DNA of 64,000 nt from Haloferax prahovense DSM 18310 (GTDB lineage Archaea; Halobacteriota; Halobacteria; Halobacteriales; Haloferacaceae). The notes beneath the pieces are model-generated. The model searched no databases. It saw only the letters and a list, made by a program, of their open reading frames with translations, and was not told where the DNA came from. This document shows, in pieces, positions 40,849-48,739 of the stretch (its first letter is position 1; every line of letters begins with the position of its first letter). The stretch lies in the NCBI RefSeq assembly GCF_000336815.1, contig NZ_AOLG01000008.1, positions 1 through 64,000 of the forward strand, read 5' to 3'. A program made the translations under genes and the position numbers.

Positions 40849-41081
40849 GCGGCGAAGCCGAAGGGGCCGGGAGCGACGACGAGGGGCGCGGGGCCGACGA
40901 GATAGAGTGGGGCGAGGGCGACCCGCGGGTGCTGTTCGTCATGAACCTCGTTCTCTCGACGGCGTTCGCGGCGGTCGTCGTCTACGGCCTGTCGTACCTC
41001 GACCTCGCGGCCTTCTCGGCGGTCAACGTCGCCTCCGCGGCGCTCGTGCTCACGGCGGTTACGTACCTCGTGACGAACTGA
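40845..41081 (+). CDS. Small membrane protein co-translated with the metallochaperone
   Basis: 78 aa. An acidic N-terminal 28 residues (MSGEAEGAGSDDEGRGADEI) precede two hydrophobic helices (VLFVMNLVLSTAFAAVVVYG and FSAVNVASAALVLTAVTYLV). Its ATG overlaps the stop of the COG0523 gene (ATGA). No metal ligands are visible in the helices. It could anchor the chaperone at the membrane or be an unrelated passenger. No family recognised. Confidence 0.78.
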   Translation: MSGEAEGAGSDDEGRGADEIEWGEGDPRVLFVMNLVLSTAFAAVVVYGLSYLDLAAFSAVNVASAALVLTAVTYLVTN

Positions 41082-41189
41082 AACCGCGGGATGCGCCGCC
41101 GACCCATTCTACGCGTGAACTACCCGCAGGGCACCGCTGGCGGCCGATAGCCGCATTTATGTCCTTCGGGAAACCGCCTTCTCAGTAAG

Positions 41190-41870
41190 ATGCCCATCGA
41201 AGACCGAGACGATGCGTACCTCATCACGCACGCGCTGGCGAAGGACACGCTCTCGCGCCTCCGGGACGTGGAGACGACGCAGGTCGCCTTCCGGAAAGGC
41301 CTCGTCAAACTCGGCCGCATCTGTGGCTACGAGATAATCGACGGCGCGATGGAGACCGAGTACGTCACCATCCAGACCCCGCTGGCTGAGACGACCGGCG
41401 AGCGCGTGAAGGGGCTCGACAACGTCGTCATCATCAACGTGCTCCGCGCCGCGACGCCGTTCGTGGAGGGACTGCTCAAGGCGTTCCCGCGGGCGAAGCA
41501 GGGCGTCATCTCCGCCGGCCGCGACGAGGAGGCGGGGATGGACGACGACGGCGGCTTCCCCATCACCATCGACTACGTGAAGCTCCCCGAAATCACGGAG
41601 AAAGACACGGTCATCGTGGCCGACCCGATGCTCGCGACCGGTTCGACGATGTGCTCGGTCCTCGACCACATCCTCGAGAACGCGGGCGTCGACCCCGAGA
41701 AGCTGTTCGTCCTCTCGGCCGTCTCCGCGCCCGACGGCCTGCTCCGCGTCGACAGCGAGTTCCCCGAGGTCGACCTGCTGACGGTCTCCATCGACGACTA
41801 CCTCGACGACGACGGCTACATCGTCCCCGGGCTGGGCGACGCCGGCGACCGCGCGTTCCGCACGACGTAG
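41190..41870 (+). CDS. upp: Uracil phosphoribosyltransferase
   Basis: 226 aa. Converts uracil and PRPP to UMP (pyrimidine salvage). [40 protein letters not shown] (uracil-enzyme dimer region), and the PRPP loop [20 protein letters not shown] are clear. The C-terminal uracil-binding [17 protein letters not shown] is complete. A CATTTATG box near 41154-41161 predicts a leader of about 7 bases. Single gene. Confidence 0.97.
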   Translation: MPIEDRDDAYLITHALAKDTLSRLRDVETTQVAFRKGLVKLGRICGYEIIDGAMETEYVTIQTPLAETTGERVKGLDNVVIINVLRAATPFVEGLLKAFPRAKQGVISAGRDEEAGMDDDGGFPITIDYVKLPEITEKDTVIVADPMLATGSTMCSVLDHILENAGVDPEKLFVLSAVSAPDGLLRVDSEFPEVDLLTVSIDDYLDDDGYIVPGLGDAGDRAFRTT

Positions 41871-41929
41871 CTCGGTCACCTCGCACCGCGGCTCGCGGGC
41901 GGGACGCCCCGGCCGCCGGCCCCGATTCG

Positions 41930-41947
41930 GGTAACGACTAAGTTACC
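41930..41947 (+). promoter_or_regulatory. Inverted repeat on the promoter of the zinc-finger gene
   Basis: GGTAAC-GACTAA-GTTACC: perfect 6-bp arms around 6 bases. The central AT-rich element is about 27 bases before the ATG of a mini-ORF at 41967. A protein bound to the repeat would cover the TATA box, so it is a candidate repressor site. Confidence 0.45.
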
Positions 41948-41966
41948 GCCCGCGCACCTCCGACGC

Positions 41967-42005
41967 ATGGACGAACCTCGCGCCACCGGAGGAACCCGAC
42001 GATGA
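41967..42005 (+). CDS. Twelve-codon leader mini-ORF before the zinc-finger gene
   Basis: ATG 41967 to TGA 42003-42005 encodes MDEPRATGGTRR. It starts where the promoter predicts transcription to begin, carries the GGAGGA sequence at about 41988-41993, and its stop overlaps the next ATG (ATGA). It has the same geometry as the mini-ORF before pdhA. It may couple translation, or be an incidental frame in a leader. Confidence 0.4.
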   Translation: MDEPRATGGTRR

Positions 42006-42205
42006 GCGACCCGTGCGACGGCTGCGGGCGGGCGGTCGAAGACGCCCTCGCCCGCGCGGTCCAGTTGCAGGTCGACGGCTCGACCGTGGACGACCAGCGA
42101 CTCTGTCCGACCTGCTTCGCCGACTGGATAACCCGGTACGAAGAACAGATGTCGCCCAAGCAGTCGTCGGACGACTCGACGGACTCCGAGATAATCGTCG
42201 ACTGA
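42002..42205 (+). CDS. Small zinc-finger protein
   Basis: 67 aa. CDGCGRAVEDALARAVQLQV then LCPTCFADWITRYEEQM gives two CxxC pairs (CDGC and CPTC) about 33 residues apart, the usual one-zinc ribbon of haloarchaeal micro zinc-finger proteins. The C-terminus is Ser/Asp-rich. GGAGGA lies about 9 bases before the ATG. Such proteins in haloarchaea affect motility, biofilm and stress responses, but the role of this one is unknown. Confidence 0.85.
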   Translation: MSDPCDGCGRAVEDALARAVQLQVDGSTVDDQRLCPTCFADWITRYEEQMSPKQSSDDSTDSEIIVD

Positions 42206-42655
42206 CGGCTGCGGGCGCGAGCGCACTCCCCTGAACGCCGTCCGAACCCCCTCTTTTCGGGTCGAAAGTCGCCCGCCGGCGGCCGACTGTCGTTCGAGTC
42301 GAACGTCCCGAACCGCACCCCCGTAGACTACTGTGAGAGACGTTTGCACGGGGTGCGTCGGGGTCGGCACCCAACTCGCCGAACCCCTCCGTTTCGGGTC
42401 GAAGTCCGCCGCGAACTCCGGAGTCGGACGGAACAGAGAAACGAGAACACGACAGCGGTGGGCACGCGGGTCGAAGTGAAATCAGAACCGCGGAGGATTG
42501 TATTTCTCCCCAGAAGGGCGAGTTCAGGTATGTGTATCGTTGGCGAATTAATATTCTAACATTGATAAGAATTTACTACAATTAGTGTGTAAATAGAGAT
42601 ATGTTGGCCGTTGACATGAACAGTCATAAATACGTATCGTGACGAATAGTGATGT
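42206..42655. other. Intergenic region before the TAXI-TRAP operon (450 bp)
   Basis: No gene is supported. The first 300 bp are GC-rich without a credible frame. From about 42495 the DNA becomes AT-rich (ATTAATATTCTAACATTG, GAATTTACTACAATTAG), ending in the promoter at 42625-42634. The long AT-rich stretch suggests several regulatory sites for the transporter. ATTCT/AGAAT is a short inverted pair near 42551-42571. Confidence 0.55.
42625..42634 (+). promoter_or_regulatory. TATA box of the TAXI-TRAP operon
   Basis: CATAAATACG centred about 27 bases before the ATG at 42656, so the transcript is leaderless. Confidence 0.6.
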
Positions 42656-43684
42656 ATGACTCGGAAGCTTGACCGCCGACAGTTTATCGCTGCGACAGGT
42701 GCCGTCGGTCTGGCCGGCCTCGCCGGCTGTTCCGGTGGCGGCGGCGAAGAGACGACGACGACGACCGAATCCGGTGGCGAAGATACCACCACCGCCGAGG
42801 AGACGACGACCGAATCCGGCGGTAACGGCGGCACCGAGAGCCGACTCTCGTGGCACGCCGGCGGGACGGGCGGCACGTACTACCCCCTCTCGAACGAGTT
42901 CAAGTCCGTTATCGAGGGACAGACCGACTTCACGATTCAGGTGCAGTCCACCGGCGCGTCCGTCGAGAACGTCGGCAGCCTCGCCCGCGGCGACGCGGAC
43001 TTCGCGCTGATTCAGAACGACGTCGCCTACTTCGCCCGCAACGGCGAGGGCATCGAGGCGTTCCAGGGCAGCCCCGTCGAGAACCTCCGCGGCGTCGCCA
43101 CGCTCTACCCCGAGACGATTCACGTCGTCACGCTCGCCGACACGGGCATCGAGACGCCGTCCGACCTCTCCGGTGCGACCATCAACACCGGCGACCTCGG
43201 CTCCGGGACGCAGGTCAACGCGACCCAGATTCTCGAAGCCCTCGGCATCTCGGACTACAGCGAGCAGAACACCGGCTTCTCGCAGGCCTCCGACCAGCTG
43301 AAGAACGGCGACATTGACGCCGCGTTCGTCGTCGGCGGCTGGCCGGTCGGCGCTATCGAGGAACTCGCCGCGACCGAGGACGTGCGCATCGTTCCCATCG
43401 AGGGCGAGGACCGCACGGCCGTCAAGGACGCCGCGCCGTTCTACGCCGACGACGAGGTCCCGCCGGGCACCTACGGACTGGAGAACCCCGCCCCGACCGT
43501 CTCGGTGCAGGCGATGATCGCGACCAACGCCGAACAGCCCGAATCGACCGTCGAATCGGTCACCAGCGCCATCTTCGAGAACGTCGACGAACTCACCATC
43601 AAGACGGACTTCATCTCCAAGGAGAGCGCGCAGGACGGCATGTCCATCGAGCTCCACCCCGGCGCGCAGGCCTACTTCGGCTGA
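42656..43684 (+). CDS. TAXI-family TRAP transporter solute-binding lipoprotein
   Basis: 342 aa. Tat signal with an RRQF motif (DRRQFIAATGAVGLAGLAG), ending in a lipobox Cys near residue 24, then a Thr/Glu linker that tethers it to the outer face of the membrane. The mature domain is TAXI type: SWHAGGTGGTYYPLSNEFKS, VQSTGASVENVGSLARGDAD, FALIQNDVAYFARNGEG, GATINTGDLGSGTQVNATQI and VVGGWPVGAIEELAAT. Haloarchaeal TAXI binding proteins have been linked to carboxylates and glutamate, but the ligand here is unknown. First gene of a three-gene transporter operon. Confidence 0.94.
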   Translation: MTRKLDRRQFIAATGAVGLAGLAGCSGGGGEETTTTTESGGEDTTTAEETTTESGGNGGTESRLSWHAGGTGGTYYPLSNEFKSVIEGQTDFTIQVQSTGASVENVGSLARGDADFALIQNDVAYFARNGEGIEAFQGSPVENLRGVATLYPETIHVVTLADTGIETPSDLSGATINTGDLGSGTQVNATQILEALGISDYSEQNTGFSQASDQLKNGDIDAAFVVGGWPVGAIEELAATEDVRIVPIEGEDRTAVKDAAPFYADDEVPPGTYGLENPAPTVSVQAMIATNAEQPESTVESVTSAIFENVDELTIKTDFISKESAQDGMSIELHPGAQAYFG

Positions 43685-43735
43685 GCCCGGGCGCTTCGCT
43701 TCGCTTTCGAACAGCGGTTTCCTACCCATCTTTCG

Positions 43736-44221
43736 ATGCTTGATTCGACTCCCACACGTCTCCTCGTCGTAGTCGCGGTGCTGGCGGTCGCCGTCGGCGG
43801 GAGCGCCGCCGTTCCGGCCGGACAGGTGCTCGTCGTCGAAGACGCCGAAACCGGCGAGCGACTACAGACGATGCCGGTCGAAGAGAACACGACCGTCGCG
43901 CTCGAATACACCCACAGCGTCGAGAAGACGCGCGTCCTCGACGCCTACGCGGTTCAGGACGGCGAACTCGTCATGACCAAGATGGAGTTCAAGTCCTACG
44001 GCGCGGGGCTGCCCGCTCGGGCGAACGTGACGACCGAAAACGGCTCGTTCGTCTTCGACCCCGAGGGAAGCTACGAGGATCTGTACGTCAAGCCCGGCCG
44101 TATCGCCGGCCACAAGCTACACGTCGGTGACCGGACCTACGACCTCGTGGCGCTCTCCGACGCGCGCTCGGTCCGCCTGTACGTCACGCACCGCTCCGTC
44201 CTCGACGCCGCCCTCCACTGA
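43736..44221 (+). CDS. DUF1850 protein of the TRAP locus
   Basis: 161 aa. An N-terminal helix (LLVVVAVLAVAVGGSAAVPA) exports or anchors it. The rest is the DUF1850 beta-rich domain: VALEYTHSVEKTRVLDAYAV, LVMTKMEFKSYGAGLPARAN and VRLYVTHRSVLDAALH. DUF1850 genes recur between TAXI binding proteins and permeases in bacteria and archaea, so it is probably a structural or assembly component, though its role is not established. It lies 51 bases after the binding protein and 6 before the permease, all one operon. Confidence 0.9.
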   Translation: MLDSTPTRLLVVVAVLAVAVGGSAAVPAGQVLVVEDAETGERLQTMPVEENTTVALEYTHSVEKTRVLDAYAVQDGELVMTKMEFKSYGAGLPARANVTTENGSFVFDPEGSYEDLYVKPGRIAGHKLHVGDRTYDLVALSDARSVRLYVTHRSVLDAALH

Positions 44222-44227
44222 CTAACG

Positions 44228-47107
44228 ATGAACCGAACACACGACGAGGGTCGACCCGACGGCCCCGACGACGAAGACGCCTCCCGGTCCGTCCCGGAGA
44301 CCGACGCGGCACCGGCCGACTCGCCGATTCGAACCGACGGCGGCGAGTCGCCCGCTGACGACGACCGCGAGGCAGCGAGTACCGACGAAGAACTATCCGA
44401 AGAAGAGGCACAGGAGATGCTGGAGGGCATCGACCGGAAGCGGACGCTTTCGGGGTGGGCGGCGATTCTCACGTCGCTCGTCGCCATCTCCTTTTCCGTC
44501 TTCCAGTCGTGGCTGGCCGCCCGCGGCTTCGAGTTCGGCGCGACGATACCGCTCGTCGGCGAGGTGTCGCTCGGTTCGCTCCAACTCCTGCAGGTGAACT
44601 CGATTCACGTCGCCTTCGCGCTCGTGCTGGCGTTCGTCCTCTTCCCGGCGACGACCGGCCACGGTCGGTTCGCCGCGGCACTCAGTCGCGTCGTTCCGAC
44701 CCTCGCGTCGAACCTCGGTGAGGACCACCCGGTCACCCGTGGTGCCGCGGGAATCCGCCGGTTCGTCCGATGGCTCGCGATCGACCCGGAGCGCGAGCGC
44801 GTGACACCGCTCGACCTGCTGTTTATCGTGCTCGCCGTCGCCACGGCGGCCTACATGGTGTTCGAGTGGTCCGAGATTCAGCGGCTCCGCGTGTTCGGCC
44901 TCGAAGCCGGCCGGACGGTCGCCGAGTACCTCGGCGCGCCGTTCGTCTCGGTGTCCGAGACGCTCGGTCCGCTCGGCTTCCTCGCCGACGCGGTCGTCGC
45001 GGCCATCGGCGTCCTCCCCTTCACGGACGTGTCCTACCCGTTCTTCCTCGGCGCGGTCGGCGTCCTCCTCGTCCTGGAGGCGACCCGCCGCTCGCTCGGG
45101 TTCTACCTGATGGTCATCGTCGCCTCGTTCATTGTCTACGCGAGGTTCGGCTACCTCATCTCGCCGTCGATGCCGCTGGTCGGCGTCCTCTCCATCCCCG
45201 AAGGGTCGTGGGCGAACATCATCCAGAACCTCTGGTACAACACCGAAAACGGCGTCTTCGGCATCCCGGTCACCGTCTCCGTGCAGTTCATCTACATCTT
45301 CATCCTGTTCGGGGCGTTCCTGGAGATGTCGGGGGCCGGCCAGTGGTTCATCGACCTCGCGTACGCCGCGACCGGGACCCGCAAGGGCGGCCCGGCGAAG
45401 GCGTCCATCCTCGCGTCCGGATTCATGGGGACCATTTCGGGCTCTTCCATCGCCAACACGGTGACGACCGGCGCGTTCACCATCCCGCTGATGAAGCGCT
45501 CCGGCTACCGCTCTGAGTTCGCCGGGGCCGTCGAGGCCTCCGCCTCCTCCGGCGGGCAGATTCTCCCGCCGGTGATGGGCGCGGCGGCGTTCCTCATGAT
45601 AGAGTTCATCGGCGTCCCCTTCTCCGATATCATCATCGCGGCGGCCATCCCCGCCGTGGTGTTCTTCTTCGGCGTGTGGGTGATGGTCCACCTCGAAGCG
45701 ACGCGGGCCGGCATCGGCGGCCTCGACCGCTCCGAGGTCGTCGACCTCGGGAAGCACCTCGTCAGCGGGTGGTTCTACCTCATCCCGCTCGTGTTGCTCA
45801 TGTACTACCTGCTGGTCGAGCGCCTGACGGTCGCGCGCTCGGCGTGGTTCACGCTCATCGCCATCATGGCGCTCCTGTCCGTCGTCGCGGCGTACAGCGA
45901 GCGGACCCGTGTGCCCCTCTTGGGCGCTATCGCGGCGGCGTTCGTCGCGCAACTCGGTTCCTACGTCACTACCGGCGTCGGCGTCATCGACGCGGTCACG
46001 GGTGGAAGCGGTGAACCGCTCGGCGCGACCGCGGCGCTCTTCGCCGCCGCGGGCGACCTCGGCGTCATCGCCATCTTCGTCAGCCTCGTCGTGATGCTCG
46101 TCCGACCGGCGCTCGACTCGCCGCTGTTGGAGTTCGACGACGCGGTCGACGAAGCGGCCGACAACATCGCCAACGCCGTCTCGCGGCCGTCGCTGTCCGA
46201 CCTGAACGTCTTCCGCTACGTGACGTTCATCGGGAAGTCGATGGACTCCGGCGCGCGCACCTCGACCGAGGTCGTCGTCGCCGTCGCCGCCGCGGGAATC
46301 ATCCCCGGTGTCGTCAGCGCGACCGGCCTCGGCCCGAACCTGACCGCGCTCATCAAGGCGGTCGCCGGCGGCTCTATCGTCCTCTTGCTGCTTTTCACCG
46401 CCATCGCCTCCATCATCCTCGGGATGGGGATGCCGACGACGGTGACGTACATCATCCTCGTCTCGCTGCTCGGGCCGGCTATCGCGCAGTCCTCCGACAT
46501 CCCGCTGCTCGCGGCCCACCTGTTCATCCTCTACTTCGGGGTGATAGCGGACATCACACCGCCGGTGGCGGTCGCGGCGTACGCCGCCTCCGGCATTGCC
46601 CGGTCTAATCCGTTCCGGACCGGGACGAAGGCGTTCTCGCTGTCGCTCAACAAGGCCATCGTGCCGTTCGCGTTCGCCCTGACGCCCGGCATCCTGCTCC
46701 TCCGCGGACAGGGCGAGGCCGCGGCGGTCATCACGTTCGCCGACGTGGCCGAAATCGGCTACTTCGTTCCCGAGGTGGTCATCCCGGTCGCGGGCGTCTT
46801 CGTCGGCGTCATCGGACTCGGTGCGACCGTCATCGGTTACCTCTACAGCCGCGTGTCGCAGACCGAACGGGCCCTGTTCGCCCTCTCGGCGTTCCTGCTC
46901 ATGGCCCCGATGCTCCTGTTGAACGCCGCGTTCGACCTCGGGAGCTTCCTCGGGCTCGTCGGGAACGTCCCCGACACGGTCGCCGTCGACCTCGCCATGC
47001 GCGCGGTCGGTGGGGCGCTGTTCGGCGCGCTCGCCATCAAGAACCGCCGCGAGACGCGCGAGAAAGCCGCACCGACGCCGCCGGAACAGGTGGAACCGAC
47101 CGACTGA
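44228..47107 (+). CDS. TRAP transporter fused permease (DctQM, 4TM/12TM)
   Basis: 959 aa. A soluble acidic N-terminus of about 75 residues precedes about 20 membrane helices: the small-subunit (DctQ) part, then the large-subunit (DctM) part with FMGTISGSSIANTVTTGAFT and MKRSGYRSEFAGAVEASASS, and ILPPVMGAAAFLMIEFIGVP. ILGMGMPTTVTYIILVSLLG and GVIADITPPVAVAAYAASGI are further DctM marks. It uses the ion gradient (Na+ in haloarchaea) with the binding protein and DUF1850 protein. It ends with a 30-residue charged tail. Confidence 0.95.
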   Translation: MNRTHDEGRPDGPDDEDASRSVPETDAAPADSPIRTDGGESPADDDREAASTDEELSEEEAQEMLEGIDRKRTLSGWAAILTSLVAISFSVFQSWLAARGFEFGATIPLVGEVSLGSLQLLQVNSIHVAFALVLAFVLFPATTGHGRFAAALSRVVPTLASNLGEDHPVTRGAAGIRRFVRWLAIDPERERVTPLDLLFIVLAVATAAYMVFEWSEIQRLRVFGLEAGRTVAEYLGAPFVSVSETLGPLGFLADAVVAAIGVLPFTDVSYPFFLGAVGVLLVLEATRRSLGFYLMVIVASFIVYARFGYLISPSMPLVGVLSIPEGSWANIIQNLWYNTENGVFGIPVTVSVQFIYIFILFGAFLEMSGAGQWFIDLAYAATGTRKGGPAKASILASGFMGTISGSSIANTVTTGAFTIPLMKRSGYRSEFAGAVEASASSGGQILPPVMGAAAFLMIEFIGVPFSDIIIAAAIPAVVFFFGVWVMVHLEATRAGIGGLDRSEVVDLGKHLVSGWFYLIPLVLLMYYLLVERLTVARSAWFTLIAIMALLSVVAAYSERTRVPLLGAIAAAFVAQLGSYVTTGVGVIDAVTGGSGEPLGATAALFAAAGDLGVIAIFVSLVVMLVRPALDSPLLEFDDAVDEAADNIANAVSRPSLSDLNVFRYVTFIGKSMDSGARTSTEVVVAVAAAGIIPGVVSATGLGPNLTALIKAVAGGSIVLLLLFTAIASIILGMGMPTTVTYIILVSLLGPAIAQSSDIPLLAAHLFILYFGVIADITPPVAVAAYAASGIARSNPFRTGTKAFSLSLNKAIVPFAFALTPGILLLRGQGEAAAVITFADVAEIGYFVPEVVIPVAGVFVGVIGLGATVIGYLYSRVSQTERALFALSAFLLMAPMLLLNAAFDLGSFLGLVGNVPDTVAVDLAMRAVGGALFGALAIKNRRETREKAAPTPPEQVEPTD

Positions 47108-47131
47108 ACCGAAAAGAATCCCGCGGCCGCG

Positions 47132-47764
47132 CTACTCGATGTCCGCGCGGCCGCTGGTCGCGCTTCTGATGCGGTCGCGGAGGTCCGCCCCGTCCTCGAC
47201 GGGAACGCGGACTTCGAACGACACGTCGGCCTCGTAGGCGGCTTCGAACTCGACGCCCGCGCTTTCTAACAGCCCGCGAACGCTCCCCGAGTCGTCGTAC
47301 TCGACGGTCGCAGTGAATCGTTCGTGGGGAATCTCCTCGACGACGCCCGCCGCGTCGAGCGCCTCCTTGACGGCTCGGGAGTACGCGCGGGCGAGGCCGC
47401 CGACGCCGAGGTTGGTGCCGCCGTAGTAGCGCGTCACGACGGCGGCGACGTTGCGCACGTCCTGCTGGACGAGGACGTTGAGCGCCGGTTTTCCCGACGA
47501 GCCGCTCGGCTCGCCGTCGTCGCTCTGGTACTCGCGGAGCATGACGTTCCCCCCGCCGGGTACCGACGACGAGGCCGACCCGGCGGGCACCCGGTAGGCG
47601 GGGACGTTGTGGGTGGCGTCGGGGTGGCGCTCCTCGATTTCGGCGACGAACGCCTCCGCCTCCTCGACCGTCTCCGCGGGGGAGACGTAGCCGATGAACT
47701 CCGAGCCGTTGACCTCGAAGCGGGCGTCGGCCCGGCCGGCGACGGTTCGATAGGCGTCGGTCAT
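47132..47764 (-). CDS. IMPACT/YigZ-family protein
   Basis: 210 aa. Starts MTDAYRTVAGRADARFEVNG. The UPF0029 N-domain includes FVAEIEERHPDATHNVPAYR, YQSDDGEPSGSSGKPALNVL and VAAVVTRYYGGTNLGVGGLA; a second ferredoxin-like domain is at the C-terminus (TVEYDDSGSVRGLLESAGVE). The eukaryotic homologue IMPACT regulates Gcn2, and the bacterial one is of uncertain function. ATG 47764 is chosen; the frame is open to 47914, but the extra segment is arginine-rich. Convergent with the TRAP permease gene. Confidence 0.93.
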   Translation of the reverse strand: MTDAYRTVAGRADARFEVNGSEFIGYVSPAETVEEAEAFVAEIEERHPDATHNVPAYRVPAGSASSSVPGGGNVMLREYQSDDGEPSGSSGKPALNVLVQQDVRNVAAVVTRYYGGTNLGVGGLARAYSRAVKEALDAAGVVEEIPHERFTATVEYDDSGSVRGLLESAGVEFEAAYEADVSFEVRVPVEDGADLRDRIRSATSGRADIE

Positions 47765-47880
47765 GCCACCGAGTTGGCGTCGCGGCGTGGAAAAGCGTTC
47801 GCACCGGGGCGTCGTCGGCCCGGCGCGGGAGAAACCGAGCAGGGCGAGGCGGTGCGGGCGAGCGCGGAGCCGCGCTACTG

Positions 47881-47988
47881 CTACTGTCCGCAGGCGTCCG
47901 CGTACGACGTACACCCGTTTTGGATGCAGACGCCGCAGAGGTGGCGCGTCTCGGAAATCGGCTCACCACAGCACATGCAACTGCGCAT
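47881..47988 (-). CDS. 35-aa cysteine-rich zinc-finger protein
   Basis: Starts MRSCMCCGEPISETRHLCG and ends CGQ. Seven cysteines plus a histidine: CMCC near residues 4-7, CGVC at 18-21, then C26 and C33. CxxC-x(10)-CxxC fits a zinc ribbon, with an extra cysteine pair. An in-frame ATG at 47997 would add three residues. It lies between the IMPACT-family gene and the divergent region before the ACT gene. It is below usual annotation size; the cysteine spacing makes chance unlikely. Function unknown. Confidence 0.65.
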   Translation of the reverse strand: MRSCMCCGEPISETRHLCGVCIQNGCTSYADACGQ

Positions 47989-48073
47989 GGACACCATGCG
48001 AACGGCTACCACGTGAAGTTACAAGAATCTTATTGCTACGTTGACAGAATATTCGCGGAGCCGACGGGCGGGC

Positions 48074-48577
48074 TCAGGCGATGATGATGCGGCGGACGAA
48101 TTCGAGGTTCGACAGGTCGTTGAGCAGGTCGCCGGGAATCGGCTCGTCGGTGATGATGTAGAGCTTCGGGTCGTCGGTGAACTCGGGGTCCTCGCTTATC
48201 GTCTGGCGAATCGAGATGCCCGCGTCGGCGAGCTTCGAGGTGACGGTGGCGACGATGCCGGGCTCGTCGGCGTCGGCAACCTCGACGGTGAGCACGGAGA
48301 GGTTGAGCACCGGCGCGAGGTCCATCAGACTCGGAATCGACGAGATGTTCTGGAAGATTCGTCGAAGCTCCTCGTCGGCGAGGATGGCGTCGGTGGTCGA
48401 GTCGACGACGCGCCTGTCCACGTCGGCCTCGCGGGCGATGCCGGTGTTCGGTATCTCGATGCCGCCCGAGACGACCCGTCCCTGGTCGTTGACGGAAAAG
48501 CCCCGTTCCAAGAGGAGCCGGATGACGGCCTGCTGGCTCGGGCTGCCCTCGAACTTCTCCATAATCTCGTCGAACAT
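48074..48577 (-). CDS. ACT-domain regulatory protein
   Basis: 167 aa. The N-terminal half (MFDEIMEKFEGSPSQQAVIR, LLLERGFSVNDQGRVVSGGI) looks like a winged helix for DNA or regulatory contact; READVDRRVVDSTTDAILAD is the recognition region. The C-terminal half (VLTVEVADADEPGIVATVTS, KLADAGISIRQTISED) is an ACT domain that binds small ligands, usually amino acids. The family is annotated as a predicted regulator of amino-acid metabolism. Its position beside hisB and other amino-acid genes fits. No DNA target was identified. Confidence 0.88.
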   Translation of the reverse strand: MFDEIMEKFEGSPSQQAVIRLLLERGFSVNDQGRVVSGGIEIPNTGIAREADVDRRVVDSTTDAILADEELRRIFQNISSIPSLMDLAPVLNLSVLTVEVADADEPGIVATVTSKLADAGISIRQTISEDPEFTDDPKLYIITDEPIPGDLLNDLSNLEFVRRIIIA

Positions 48578-48739
48578 TCGTTGGTCGGGGGATTTGCGGG
48601 CGGGTGCATTAAGTGGTACGTCGCCGACGGCGGCTGACTGGAGACGTCGCGTGGGCGTCGGGTGGACGACGCCACGGGCAGGCGACCGACGCCGCGGCCG
48701 GGGAGTGGGTTTAACCGTCGGCGCGGAGACCCGTCGTGC

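Noticed and set aside
41159-41188. Nine-codon mini-ORF (MSFGKPPSQ) before upp
   Set aside because: It ends one base before the upp ATG and resembles the other mini-ORFs, but the likely TATA box overlaps its ATG, so transcription would start inside it and it lacks a Shine-Dalgarno sequence.
44393-46519. A 708-codon minus-strand frame inside the TRAP permease gene
   Set aside because: It is hydrophilic Arg/Asp/His-rich sequence, the expected complement of a membrane-protein gene.
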